This document shows, one piece after another, positions 18,106 to 28,741 of a DNA stretch of 60,000 nucleotides (the first letter of the stretch is position 1; the number at the start of each line of letters is the position of its first letter). The stretch is from Symsagittifera roscoffensis (taxonomy: Eukaryota > Xenacoelomorpha > Acoela > Convolutidae). The notes below the pieces were generated by a model, which made no database searches, had not been told where the DNA came from, and saw nothing but the letters and a program-made list of their open reading frames with translations. The DNA lies in assembly GCF_963678635.1 (NCBI RefSeq), contig NC_087065.1, positions 20,413,623-20,473,622 on the forward strand, given 5' to 3'. The position numbers and the translations under genes are program-made.

Positions 18106-21100
18106 TCGAATTTCGTTTTGAAATTCCGACCTATAGTAGGCTCTGGCTCTTCTTCCTCCAGTTCCAATTCGCTCGTTTCTCTCACTTCCTTGAGCTTCTT
18201 TATCATCAAATTTTCGGTGTGGGTAAGTCCTACCCCCACTCCCCGGACAAAAATATTTATCGACGTCCCCGTCGATGTTGTCGGGTCTGAATTGTCCTGA
18301 GGAATGTCCAGTGGCCTGTCTGTTGCCGTCCATCCGAAAAGAGGGTCCTCTGTCTTCATGTAATTTGCTGCTGATACATCGACTTGCTGAATGCTTTGTC
18401 CTTCGCGGCTCTCGTCTTTGACATCACGCATCCACTCTAGAATCCTCAAGTTCGTGTTCTCCCTCCTCTCTATCTCACTCTGTTCGAGATCCGTTTCTAC
18501 TTCTGGCGTCGAGTAATCATCCTGCGGATAATGACCACCATCATCAATGACCTGCCATTCCTCTCCGGCTTCCAGTTCGCCTGCCTTCAGTAATTCCTCG
18601 CCCAAATTGTCTGGCTGTATCTTATCGATCAAGAAGTCATCCCCGTACCTGTTGTACCTCATGCCGGTGCGTTTGCGATTGCCAGTCCTGGTTTTCGGTG
18701 GTGTTGGTCGATCCGGCTCCATCCACCTCGGCACCTCGTCTTGCTCCGGGTCGTTCCAGTCTTCTTCTACAAATGATCCTGCATCAGACTCCCCTCCTAT
18801 CTTTTCGTTGTCGTCAAGACTCAAGTTCTCATTACCATCATTTTTCTCTCGAGTACCTTTCTCATTCACTTCACACGCTGGCTCTACCACCAGGTACTCA
18901 AGACCCTCCATGTCCTTCGGTATGCACCAATCCTCTGGGGACGGGACGTGAGGCTTCAGATTTTCATAATGTGCCGCTCGCCCAGTACTCAAGCGATAGA
19001 ACCGTCCTTGTTGATGAACCTCCGTTATCATGAATGGTCCCCTCCACTTCTTGAGTAGTTTCTTTGTTCCCTTGGGCGGTATTACATTTTGGAAGCTCCA
19101 CACGTATTGGCCCACTTCATATGGCTTTGCTCTTAATATTTTTTCGTCGTATTTCCTGCGTTGCCTCATTTGCGCTTGCGCCGTGTTCCTCCTGCATAGC
19201 TCGTTCAACTCCTGTTGTCTTTTGATCGCTTCTTTCACGTATGCCTGAGGCGACGTCCTTTTCCCTTCGTATTCCGGGTAAAAGAATGTCAGAGGCATTG
19301 CTCTCTCCCTGCCCGTCAACATCATGAAAGGACTGATGCCCGTAGTTGAGTGCTGTGTACTGTTGTAGGCTCCTACTACCTGTGGCAGGTATTTGTCCCA
19401 GTCCGTCATGTATCTTGAGCAGTACACCCTTAACATGTTGACCAGTGTCCTGTTTTGACTCTCTACCAACCCATTGGTCTGCGGATGATAGGTCGTCGAG
19501 TGTGCTTGAGCAATGTGCGATCTCTTCATCAATTCTTTTGTCAAGTCCCCCACAAAAGCTTTGCCGTTGTCCGACTGGAAAGTCATTGGACAACCATACC
19601 GCGATATCCAATGCGTTATCAGATGATCACATGTCTCTTCGGCCGAGGCTGTCTGGCACGGAACCGCTTCCGCCAACTTTGTGAAGTGATCTATTATAAC
19701 CAGTATCTGGTTGTATCCCGACTCTGTCATGCAGATTTTTTGATGGTCTATCTGCACCACTTCATTGAACTCCGAGCTCTCCACGGACTTGAGTGGAAAC
19801 TTCATCTTCCTTGGGTCTTTTACCTGGAGACATGCCAGGCAGGCATTCACCCATCTCTCGCAAGCTTTTCTCATCCCTGGCCAATCAAACCTGTGAAGTA
19901 TCCTTTGTTGTACTTTGTCTATCCCCTGGTGGCCCATCTGGTCGTGTGATCTGAAAAGCACCTCCGTCTGGTACAACTGTGGTAGTATGATGAGATTGTG
20001 TTTGTGTAATATCTTTTCTTCATCTCTCCTCTTGCACGCTACCACCCCCTCAGCTGTGTGATAAAGCAAGTCTTTCTTTTCTTTGTAGAACTGGCTCAAG
20101 ATCTTGTAGCTGTCTTCCTCAAGTTCCCCCTTCTCCTTGACCCCCGACTGGATCCATTTGGAGAGGTTACATGTCATTTTGTCATTCTTCTGGGCTCTTA
20201 TTAGGTCTGACAGCCTATATCTAGCCTTGACATGCTCCTTTAGCGCCATGATTTGTCCATTCATCTCCCCAGGGTTGTGGATGTCATCACTCAGTTTCAC
20301 GCATATCATCCTTTTCACGATTTTCATATCATCTTCTGGCACCAGATTCGTTCTGATGTTTGAGTTGCATGATAGTTCCCTGAATGGTTTCCTTGCGACC
20401 GCAATTTTCTCAAGTTCCTCACCACCTCGTATCTCCTGTATCTCCAGATTGTACGTTCCTGATGATGGATCCGTCTGTAACTCCCTGTCGTGGTGCCTTG
20501 TTTTCTCTTCCGCCAACATCATGCACAGACTGTCTTGGCCCTCGCTGCTCTCATCCGAGTCTTCATCCTCTTCTTCACGCTCCCCGGACAATTTTCCTTC
20601 TCCGGGTTCCTCTTCTTCTGTGAACCTGGACCACTCCCCGGACTCTTGATCTGGTCCCAGGTGTTCAGTTCCTTCTTTGAATGTCACTTTCTTTTTCCTG
20701 ACTTTTGTCTGCTCCAGAATGTTTTCGGGGATTTTGTCAACTAGTGACCGCACGACATCTTTGCTATCAGTGATGCTTCCTTTTGAGGAGTCAGTATTGT
20801 TCACTGTTTCTTTTCTCCGAAGTATAGTTAGTTCCGGTCCCTCCTGACCCTTCTCTTGGATCACGGGTTTATCATCTGATAGTTTCTCGAGCAACCCCAT
20901 TAAGTCATCATCTATCTGTGCAGCTCCCGCTTCTACCTGGTTAAGATCATAGCCTTTTGCCTTAAGTGTTTCCCTCACGATTCTCGACTTGAGTATTACC
21001 TCTATCGGGATCCTTCTGTTCTTCTTCAAGATGGTTTTTTCAAGAGGCTCTTTCGGTAATTCGGGATGATCTTCAATCGGTTTGCCTGATTTGTCCAGCC

Positions 21101-24100
21101 ATCTTGTGAGTGGAAGACTGTCGTACGTTTCCTTATCCATGAAGGAGAAGCCCTCTTTTATTTCAGGTCTGTCTGCCTCTCTTTGTTCTTGTCTCTCGTA
21201 GAACTCCGTCTTCTTACTCAAGCTGTCGGCGTTTTGATGTTTATCCCGTGTTCTGTGCTCAATTATCATGTTGTATCCGTCCAAGCGAACTATCCACCTC
21301 CCAATGTAACTTTGGTCCATTGAGTACGTTTTCAGCCAACTTAGTGCTCGATTGTCGACTCGCAGCTTGAAGGGCTCACTGCCTAGGTATGCCCTGTATT
21401 TCTCGACAAAGGTGACCACTGCAAACATCTCTGCTTTCGGTGCCCCGTACTTCATCTCTGTGTCACTTAGGACTTTGCTCCCGTACGCTATTGGTCTCAA
21501 GACTGTCTTCCCATTCCATTCTTGTTCTTGGTGAAGAATCCCAGAAATCGCGACTACCGACGCATCCGTGTCCAGCACGTACATCCCTTTCTCAGTCGGC
21601 ATACCCAGTACTGGTGCCTCACATAGCTCTTTCTTTATCCTCTGGAATGACTCTTCTGCTGCGTTGTTCCACGTGAACTTCTTGCCCTTGTGTCTCATTA
21701 ATTGTTGCATCGGGTATACCTTGTCTGCATAGCCTTTGATGAACTCTCTATAATAGTTAGCGAAACCCAGGAAGCTCATCAACTGGTGCTCTGTCTTCGG
21801 TGATTTCCAGGTCAGGACGGCTTCCACGGCGTCCGTATCAGGTCTGATGCCGTGCTTCTCTACCATCCTGCCCAAGTATTTTATTGAGTCCTTGAGTATC
21901 TCGCACTTTGATGGTTTACACTTTAGCCCCGACCTCTTCATGCATGCAAACACTTCGTCTAGTCTCTCAATGTGGTCTTCCAGTGTTGGCGTCGCTATTA
22001 CCACGTCATCCACGTAGCACATTACCAGGTTGCCATACTTCTTCGTTACGCCTATCAGCGCGTGTGCCATCAACCGCTGAAACGTGGCTGTGGCATTGCA
22101 AAGTCCAAACGGCATCCGTTTCCATTGAAACAGACCCAACTCGCAGGCAAACCCTGTCTTGTCCCTGTCCTGCTTCCTTAGTGGTACTTGCCAAAAGGCC
22201 GAGCCTAAATCAAGAGTCGTAAAAAATTTTGCATCACCTAACTTCGAGAGGCTCTCATCAATCCTAGGTATGGGATAGGCATCCTTCACCGTGACGGAGT
22301 TCAGGTATCGAAAGTCACAACAAAACCTCAACTGGTCGCCTTTCTTTTTGGCCATCACTACTCCACACGCCCACGGTGACTTGGATGGTTCTATCATGTC
22401 ATACTCTAGTAACGTCTCGATCTCTTTTCTACACGCGTCCGATTTGTGTGGGATCATGCGCCTCGCCCCCTCCCTGTGTGGTACCGCGTTTTCCTCAAGT
22501 TCTATTTCATGCTCAACGAAATTACAACACCCGATATCCGCCTTATGCCTCGAAAAAACTTCCTCGTTCCGCTCTAGTACGTCCTTGATGGCTTCGAGCT
22601 GTTCATCTTTCAGCTTGCCCCTCAAATGTTCAATCTCCGGCAGGACCAGTTTTTCATTTTGCATTTCATCTAGTGTGGGTCGCTCTGGAAAGTTCGAACA
22701 GCTCGAAAGACCATCATCCGTTTCTGACTTAAGTGATTTAATAGGACCTGAAGAATCTTTTATTTTCTGCAATCGTCTCAAGATACAAATTTTGTCCCTG
22801 TGATTGGGACAATCAACAACTTCATTTTGTTTTGAATTCTCAATTGTTTCATATCGAGTTTTAACCGGTAAAGCATATCCCAGTTTCCTCCCTCTTTGTA
22901 TCGTGATCGGTCTATCAAGGGTATTCAACAAGACACTGACGCAGAGGCCGCTCTTCGTTATCGAAAATGATCTTCCTAAAACAGCAGCACTTTGACTATT
23001 AGGATTCGGAACTATGCACACTTGCTTGTTGTCACTTAGTTCATTGTAATTTTTCATCCTCAAACTTACGATTGCCGCTTCATTAGCTTTTAGCCTCACC
23101 CTCCTACTCAAGAATACCGGTGCTTTGTTTTCATTTGCCATTATTAAATTTACCGGTTTGATTGCGTACCTCCTATCCGGGTTCCGTATCCTGAACATTG
23201 CGTTATTTAGATCAATCGTTACGTCAAAATTCCTGATGAAGTCTCTGGCCAAAATGAATTGGTCAGATTCATCTAGGTTTTCTACCACGATAAAGCTCAT
23301 CCACAGGTTACGTTCCCCCAAATTGAGGGCTATTATCGGCGTCCTGCCCAGCACCCGTAGGGCCCCTTTATTTGCCGCTGACAGCCGTATTCTGGAGTCT
23401 ATCAAGTCACCTTTGTCAAAGCCCATCTTCTCCCAAGTTTCGATTGGTATAACGCTCAAGACTGCTCCCGTGTCAAGCAACCCACGCAACTGAGTCTTTT
23501 TGCCACTTATATCTAGCACGTGCCCTGTCACATCTGCCTCTGTTCCGATGTGCATTGCATCTTCTTCAAGCATGGCGCAGTGTCCAATCGATCTCACTTT
23601 CAACTCTTCTTTCCCTACGTAGATTTGCCCAATTAGGTCTTCGTCACATGTTATCATCGTCTTGGTATAGATGTTAATCCCATCTATATTTAGCATCACC
23701 TCGTGTGGACCATAAGCTTCAGTATACCTGTTATCAACACGTACCGACTTGCTGCCCCCTCTCGTGAGTAGTGCTCTCAGCGCTCTAGAAGTCGTTTGTG
23801 GGCTTATACGACTCAAGTAATCTGCGTACACATCAATATGCATTACTGTCTGGTCACTCGGTTCGCTCAAGTTTCTGGTTACCTCGTGGCCGCCCACTGT
23901 GATTATCGACATTATTCTAGCCCCGATTCTCGATATGCCGAATGGCTTTCCCGTAATCATTTTTACAGTGTTACAATTCCCGGTTTTTGTTGAGCCCGGT
24001 ACAGCTTCTGGTGCTTGGTTCGATCCAGTTAATGCTTCGTTAAAATTCTGTCTTTCGATCTCCAGCTTTAGTCGTTGCTCTATTTCTTTCGCAGCCAGAT

Positions 24101-26039
24101 CCTGTTTCACTTTGGCAATTGCTTCTGTCGCCGCTTTCTCATAATTTATCTCTAGAGAGTTCCCGGCCGCGGATTCTATCGCATCATTAACATGTGATAC
24201 AGCTTTCACTGTCTTCGTCGGCAATTCCGTGCTTGGTGCTCCTAAGTTCGTCGATTCAAACTCGTTTTGCCTGTTCCGCTGATTCTGCACCGCCGCTAAC
24301 GCCAACTTATGTTTGGGGTGACTCTGGTCCTTGACCGCTTCCCAGAACAAGGGACAATCCATTCTGAAGTGCCCCTCCTGGTTACAGAAGAAGCATCTAG
24401 CGCCTATCTTGATGATTAAGCCATTGTAGTACTCGTGTTCCTCCATCTGGCTCATATCCTCCTCATCCGGTGCGTATCCTAGGCTCTTCATGCCTTGTTT
24501 GTATGTTGTGCAGTCAGCCACGTGGTGGTCCGCTGACCCGCAGTTCGCGCATGATCTGCGCTTGTCCATATCATCTCTAGGTTTGTACCATGATGACCTC
24601 TGGGGTTGGCCTCCCCCCTGTGTGTTCCTGTTTTCTGAATACGAGTATTTCTTGGGCTTCATCAGCATGTATTCCCTTGATTTCTGTCTCATTTCTTCTG
24701 GAGTTGGTGCGCTGTCTTTCGACAATGTGTAGTATGTTGCTAACATTGTCCTTAAGTCGTCACTTTTTACCCCATCAATGAACTTCGAGGCAATGCTAAA
24801 GTTTCTTCTGTTTGTCGATTCCTCCGGGTCACTCCTTCTTCTCAAGCTCTCGAGATCATCTAGGAACCGATCTATTGACTCGTCGTCCCTCTGCCTTCTC
24901 TTTTCAAATCGCATCATCGCTTGGTGACCCTTCATACCTGACCCGAATCGATTCAGCAATATCTCGAAGATCTTGTCCGCGGTGTCGCGTTCTTCTTCCT
25001 TCTTTGCGACCACGCATTTTAATGCCGTGCCTTCTAAGTTGCTGAGTATGGCTGTGCATGCTTGTCTTTCATCATTTAGGTTATCTTGCTCTAGGTGTAA
25101 TCTCATCACTTCCACCCAAGTGTCGATGCATCCATCGGAGTCGTCTTTGAATTCCTTTGGCTTCTTGAAAATTTTTCTTGATTTTCCGTCTCTCCTATCG
25201 CTCGAGTCAGTGTTCCTCGTGGCGAAGGCCTCTAGAGTCCTGTTCATCATCTCCCAAGTGCTTGCCCATGTCATAGCATCCGGACCTGCGTTGCTGTTAG
25301 CTGTTGAGTCCCCCGGGCCAGTCGTTGTACTTGACGTTCCATTCTTCATGATCGTTTTAGCAGCTGTTGGTGCTATGCTCACCGTATCCCGGGTTAAGGG
25401 CAACGGTGTCGACGATTGCCGTTTGCTCCTTTGTGGTTCCACAAAGTCAACTCTGGTGCCTTGCGTGCGATCCGCTGCCGGTCTTTCCTGTGAGGTAGAA
25501 TTTCTCAAGATTGCATCCAATTTCGTCTGTATTGCACATGAACTTTCAGCCTGATTTTTGCTCATTGTGTCCATTCTCTTTTCCAGGCTACCTAATTGGC
25601 TGTTGACATCATCATATCGGTTTTTCAACTGTTGCATATCTTTTTTAATGTTCTTATCTCGTTCTTCATTGGTGGCTTCTACATTATCTGACATCTCCTT
25701 GAGTCTCTCATCTGTTGCCTTAGCCAGGTTAAAATAACTATCCAGATACTCGTGTTTGTTGTATCTTAATTCTTTTCTTATCACTTCTCTGTCCTCTTCG
25801 CTGTGCTTCAGTTTTTTGTCGATCTGATTCAGTTTCGCCATCAAGTCACCTAGCTCAATAGTAGCCTCTTCATGGTCAGCCGTCGGTCTGTCTTCGGCCG
25901 TAGCTTCTGCTTTATTTTGTTCCTCTCTTGGATTGGCTTCTGTCGTCTTCGTGCTCACTGTCACAAATGTTCGTGCTTTTTCAGCTTTAGGTTCTTCAGT
26001 CATGTTTTCTTTCGTTTTTATTCCGACCATCATCGCCAA
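17880..26039 (-). CDS. gag-pol: Gag-Pol polyprotein of element 1 (main open frame, 2,719 codons)
   Basis: A single frame covers gag and pol with no internal frameshift between them. Approximate residues: coiled coil 50-190; retrotransposon gag core 290-440; two perfect CCHC knuckles (C-x2-C-x4-H-x4-C) near 496 and 546; protease with LLDTGA near 853; reverse transcriptase with TTLDLGSAF and YVDD near 1340; RNase H with VLDTDAS near 1488; integrase with an HHCC finger near 2030 and D, D, E near 2100, 2158 and 2194 (D-x35-E). RNase H-integrase-last order is that of Ty3/gypsy (Metaviridae). An unusual ~420-residue acidic linker separates RNase H from integrase, and ~275 acidic residues follow integrase before a macrodomain-like C-terminus (18105 down) cut by TAA. 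The true N-terminus is upstream at 26442 but a +1 T breaks the frame at 26059-26065; the 26039 start is only where the open frame begins. Confidence 0.93.
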   Translation of the reverse strand: MAMMVGIKTKENMTEEPKAEKARTFVTVSTKTTEANPREEQNKAEATAEDRPTADHEEATIELGDLMAKLNQIDKKLKHSEEDREVIRKELRYNKHEYLDSYFNLAKATDERLKEMSDNVEATNEERDKNIKKDMQQLKNRYDDVNSQLGSLEKRMDTMSKNQAESSCAIQTKLDAILRNSTSQERPAADRTQGTRVDFVEPQRSKRQSSTPLPLTRDTVSIAPTAAKTIMKNGTSSTTTGPGDSTANSNAGPDAMTWASTWEMMNRTLEAFATRNTDSSDRRDGKSRKIFKKPKEFKDDSDGCIDTWVEVMRLHLEQDNLNDERQACTAILSNLEGTALKCVVAKKEEERDTADKIFEILLNRFGSGMKGHQAMMRFEKRRQRDDESIDRFLDDLESLRRRSDPEESTNRRNFSIASKFIDGVKSDDLRTMLATYYTLSKDSAPTPEEMRQKSREYMLMKPKKYSYSENRNTQGGGQPQRSSWYKPRDDMDKRRSCANCGSADHHVADCTTYKQGMKSLGYAPDEEDMSQMEEHEYYNGLIIKIGARCFFCNQEGHFRMDCPLFWEAVKDQSHPKHKLALAAVQNQRNRQNEFESTNLGAPSTELPTKTVKAVSHVNDAIESAAGNSLEINYEKAATEAIAKVKQDLAAKEIEQRLKLEIERQNFNEALTGSNQAPEAVPGSTKTGNCNTVKMITGKPFGISRIGARIMSIITVGGHEVTRNLSEPSDQTVMHIDVYADYLSRISPQTTSRALRALLTRGGSKSVRVDNRYTEAYGPHEVMLNIDGINIYTKTMITCDEDLIGQIYVGKEELKVRSIGHCAMLEEDAMHIGTEADVTGHVLDISGKKTQLRGLLDTGAVLSVIPIETWEKMGFDKGDLIDSRIRLSAANKGALRVLGRTPIIALNLGERNLWMSFIVVENLDESDQFILARDFIRNFDVTIDLNNAMFRIRNPDRRYAIKPVNLIMANENKAPVFLSRRVRLKANEAAIVSLRMKNYNELSDNKQVCIVPNPNSQSAAVLGRSFSITKSGLCVSVLLNTLDRPITIQRGRKLGYALPVKTRYETIENSKQNEVVDCPNHRDKICILRRLQKIKDSSGPIKSLKSETDDGLSSCSNFPERPTLDEMQNEKLVLPEIEHLRGKLKDEQLEAIKDVLERNEEVFSRHKADIGCCNFVEHEIELEENAVPHREGARRMIPHKSDACRKEIETLLEYDMIEPSKSPWACGVVMAKKKGDQLRFCCDFRYLNSVTVKDAYPIPRIDESLSKLGDAKFFTTLDLGSAFWQVPLRKQDRDKTGFACELGLFQWKRMPFGLCNATATFQRLMAHALIGVTKKYGNLVMCYVDDVVIATPTLEDHIERLDEVFACMKRSGLKCKPSKCEILKDSIKYLGRMVEKHGIRPDTDAVEAVLTWKSPKTEHQLMSFLGFANYYREFIKGYADKVYPMQQLMRHKGKKFTWNNAAEESFQRIKKELCEAPVLGMPTEKGMYVLDTDASVVAISGILHQEQEWNGKTVLRPIAYGSKVLSDTEMKYGAPKAEMFAVVTFVEKYRAYLGSEPFKLRVDNRALSWLKTYSMDQSYIGRWIVRLDGYNMIIEHRTRDKHQNADSLSKKTEFYERQEQREADRPEIKEGFSFMDKETYDSLPLTRWLDKSGKPIEDHPELPKEPLEKTILKKNRRIPIEVILKSRIVRETLKAKGYDLNQVEAGAAQIDDDLMGLLEKLSDDKPVIQEKGQEGPELTILRRKETVNNTDSSKGSITDSKDVVRSLVDKIPENILEQTKVRKKKVTFKEGTEHLGPDQESGEWSRFTEEEEPGEGKLSGEREEEDEDSDESSEGQDSLCMMLAEEKTRHHDRELQTDPSSGTYNLEIQEIRGGEELEKIAVARKPFRELSCNSNIRTNLVPEDDMKIVKRMICVKLSDDIHNPGEMNGQIMALKEHVKARYRLSDLIRAQKNDKMTCNLSKWIQSGVKEKGELEEDSYKILSQFYKEKKDLLYHTAEGVVACKRRDEEKILHKHNLIILPQLYQTEVLFRSHDQMGHQGIDKVQQRILHRFDWPGMRKACERWVNACLACLQVKDPRKMKFPLKSVESSEFNEVVQIDHQKICMTESGYNQILVIIDHFTKLAEAVPCQTASAEETCDHLITHWISRYGCPMTFQSDNGKAFVGDLTKELMKRSHIAQAHSTTYHPQTNGLVESQNRTLVNMLRVYCSRYMTDWDKYLPQVVGAYNSTQHSTTGISPFMMLTGRERAMPLTFFYPEYEGKRTSPQAYVKEAIKRQQELNELCRRNTAQAQMRQRRKYDEKILRAKPYEVGQYVWSFQNVIPPKGTKKLLKKWRGPFMITEVHQQGRFYRLSTGRAAHYENLKPHVPSPEDWCIPKDMEGLEYLVVEPACEVNEKGTREKNDGNENLSLDDNEKIGGESDAGSFVEEDWNDPEQDEVPRWMEPDRPTPPKTRTGNRKRTGMRYNRYGDDFLIDKIQPDNLGEELLKAGELEAGEEWQVIDDGGHYPQDDYSTPEVETDLEQSEIERRENTNLRILEWMRDVKDESREGQSIQQVDVSAANYMKTEDPLFGWTATDRPLDIPQDNSDPTTSTGTSINIFVRGVGVGLTHTENLMIKKLKEVRETSELELEEEEPEPTIGRNFKTKFETPNEYSENIMITDSDFILSNRTSAICITADMSFKSRLEADFKREYQNVEFLFRQRPGLGGMAALPPSVAQVPGK

Positions 26040-26442
26040 CCTTTCTGTAAAAGATGTCTTTTTTTACTTGAGAGTCTTCTTTCACCGTTTCTTCGGTGTT
26101 GCCTATTGTATCTTCCAACGCATCTATCGGCGAAAACTCCACGGTTTTTGGATTTTGATCTTCCAAGTGGGGCATCGGTGTGGATTCCGTTGTCTTCTTC
26201 TCCACTTCATCTACGCTCTGATCTGGTGTCTCTAGGTCGATTTCGATTGTGGGTTCTACTCGTTCTCCTTCCGTGCCCTCTCTTGCTCTCTCCGTTGTAC
26301 TCCTTGTGCTGACCATATTAACTGAAATGCTCTTCTTTGTTATCTTCGGACCCATTGATGTTGTTTTGCGTAGCGACGAATTATACTTTGTCTTTGCTTC
26401 GGTAGATCTTTTTTCAGCTACCGGTACCCTGCTCCGCCTCAT
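25996..26442 (-). CDS. gag: Gag N-terminal fragment of element 1, frameshifted
   Basis: The ATG at 26442 starts a product matching the first residues of element 2 gag (MRRSRVPV, SVNMVSTRS, IEIDLETPDQS). A run of seven T at 26059-26065, where element 2 has TTCTTT, adds one base. The frame then leaves the gag register and stops at 25996, while the true gag frame continues in the 17880-26039 frame. A homopolymer sequencing error is possible, otherwise element 1 gag is dead or needs frameshifting. Confidence 0.85.
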   Translation of the reverse strand: MRRSRVPVAEKRSTEAKTKYNSSLRKTTSMGPKITKKSISVNMVSTRSTTERAREGTEGERVEPTIEIDLETPDQSVDEVEKKTTESTPMPHLEDQNPKTVEFSPIDALEDTIGNTEETVKEDSQVKKDIFYRKVGDDGRNKNERKHD

Positions 26443-26759
26443 TATTCCTATTTACAATTGCTCTTATTTACAATTTTACTATATACACAATCCTATTCTA
26501 AGAATAAAATTTTTCGAGAAAAAAAAATTTCTTAAAAAAAAAAAACACAATGTGGTGAAAACCTTGTTTCAGTTCTCTTTATTAACTTTTCGAGAAACTT
26601 TCCTTATTTGTGGTCTCAACCGTACCTGGTTCCAATTAGTCTTGTTCTATCTTAATTCTGTCTTAAAAGACTTCTTGTAATTTTACTTCAATTTTTATAC
26701 TGTCCCAAGACTTCCAATTGCCGTCCCTACTCTTCTTTGTACCGTCCCAGGCTTCTTTC

Positions 26760-27212
26760 TCCTGTCCCAAGACTAGTGTCTTGGACTACTGTCCCAAGAC
26801 TACTGTCCCAAGACCCCTGTCCCAAGACCCTGTCCCAAGACCCTGTCCCAAGACCCTTGTCCCAAGACCTTGTCCCAAGACCCCGTCCCAAGACCCTGTC
26901 CCAAGACCCTGTCCCAAGACCCTTGTCCCAAGACCTTGTCCCAAGACCCTGTCCCAAGACCTTGTCCCAAGACCTTGTCCCAAGACCTTGTCCCAAGACC
27001 CTGTCCCAAGACCCTGTCCCAAGACCCTTGTCCCAAGACCTTGTCCCAAGACCCTGTCCCAAGACCCTGTCCCAAGACCCTGTCCCAAGACCCTTGTCCC
27101 AAGAACCTGTCCCAAGACCCTGTCCCAAGACCACTGTCCCAAGACTGTACTGTCCCAAGACTGTCCCCAGACTGCTCTGTCCTAAGACTTCTTTGGCACT
27201 GTCCCAAGACTG
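26760..27212. repeat. Tandem array of ~12-14-bp TGTCCCAAGACC units
   Basis: About 35 consecutive units of TGTCCCAAGAC plus 1-3 bases (CC, CCT or CTA) fill this stretch. In transcript sense the unit is GTCTTGGGACAGG. Variation in spacer length keeps several frames open on both strands. The equivalent array in elements 2 and 3 has a different unit mix, so it expands and turns over quickly. Confidence 0.93.
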
Positions 27213-28084
27213 TTGACAAGTGTCTGGGTGGTGGGACTTCTTTCCTCTTCGTTATGGGGACTTCTTGATTCACTGTACCTTGTACCACCACTCAAGCTCT
27301 AGTAAAATTTTCCCAAAATCCTCTCTTAAAAGCCAAATGCTGACCCCCCTTTTTCTTATTTCTCTTTTTGGCTACCTCTATTTCAATGTTCCAAGTAACT
27401 TGAGACCAAAACCTGTGCGCAGGTATCTTGTGATCACCTGTTCGTACAAAATTTTAACACAAATCCTCACCAAAATGCAACAAAAATCTAAGCAAGAAAA
27501 AGTAATAAAAACAGAAAGATGAGCCCACCTAAAATTCAAAGGTGACAAATGTCTACCTTCTATCTAAAAAAATGTCTGGTACCTAATTGTCACGCGTTTC
27601 CTTCCCCCCTGCTAGCGATCTTATGGGGTATTACAAAAACTGTCTATGTCCCTTCCCCCTACCAATCCGACCAGGGTACCTTCCTTAACTCGAGTTCAAA
27701 TTTCGATGTCCACCTAATATTACCAACGCGTGTTAATGTCTAATGTAACTAAGTCAACGATGTCGACTAATTAGTTACTCTAATTTCCCCCTTTTTACAA
27801 TTTACAACCGCCAACCTCTAACTTAACCAGCCCCCCTTCTAACCTCCCCCCTTTTTAGCCCCCCTTCTTAAGCCTAAAATTACCTTAAGCGCCGGGTGCT
27901 AAACCTCTCAAGAGAAAACCGTAGACCTGTATCCAGGCCTGCTCAAGTAAAAACGTTCCTCAAAACCGGGAGATGTCGCTTATCCTATTTTACACTTATC
28001 TCCTATAATGTAATGTGGATTTTAACGATACCCGTTCTGCCCAACTTGAGAACTCGAGAATTGCCAAATCCTTCTTGGCTGCTT

Positions 28085-28290
28085 TCCCACTCGACTGGTC
28101 ACCTGTTCCAGTCCAGTCTTCTATTGGTTCAGCTCAAGTGTCCCTGAACCACTTTCCCACTCGGCTGGTCACCTCTTCCAGTCAAGTCTCCTATTGGTTC
28201 AGCTCAAGTGTCCCTGAACCACTTTCCCACTCGGCTGGGCACCTCTTCCAGTCAAGTCTCCTATTGGTCCAGCTAAGTTCCAAGCTATCT
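28085..28290. repeat. 70-bp tandem repeat, three copies, in the leader
   Basis: Copies start TCCCACTCG(A/G)CTGG at 28085, 28155 and 28225 with a period of 70; the last is partial and changes after CTATTGG. Each contains TTCCAGTC and GGTTCAGCTCAAGTG. Element 2 has the same three-copy array at about 51322-51510, so it was present in the common ancestor. Confidence 0.85.
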
Positions 28291-28741
28291 GAAAACCCTT
28301 GACAACGCCCCACACTCGGGCACTTTATTCAGTTTACTGGTTTAAATTGCTAGGTTGATCGAAACGATCGAACTTGTAAAACAGTATGGGTATACTATTT
28401 AATTAATATAAAGGTTTGATCCAACTAATCTGGTGTCAAAGTCACTGTCTTTTTTCGTTTTATGGTTTTTGTTCCTTTTTCTATTCTTTTTTTGGTTTTT
28501 GTTTTGCTTTTTGTCTTTTTGCTCGTGTTTTTGTCCCCCTAGTTGCCCCCCTTTACTCGGTTAGCTAAGCCTCGTTCGGAGAGCGTACCAGGAAATTTTC
28601 TCGAGTTTTCCTAAAAAGCTATCACGGTACAACCGGAAGGTTTGCACGTCCCTGTCGAACCGTACCACCGGTACTCTAGAATGGGCATTCAGCCCGAAGC
28701 TGTCTCAAGTGGGTTCGACTCCGTAGTCTTGATGTCGTAAA

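Noticed and set aside
26718-27291. Several 100-160-codon frames on both strands across the leader array
   Set aside because: They are periodic readings of the GTCTTGGGACAG repeat, open only because unit lengths and base content avoid stops. The products are PRPCPKT- or LGTGSWD-type repeats.
28680-28735. tRNA-like T arm (GGGTTCGACTCC) in the leader near the primer region
   Set aside because: The flanking bases do not form a T stem and there is no D or anticodon arm or CCA-proximal acceptor, so no tRNA gene is called.
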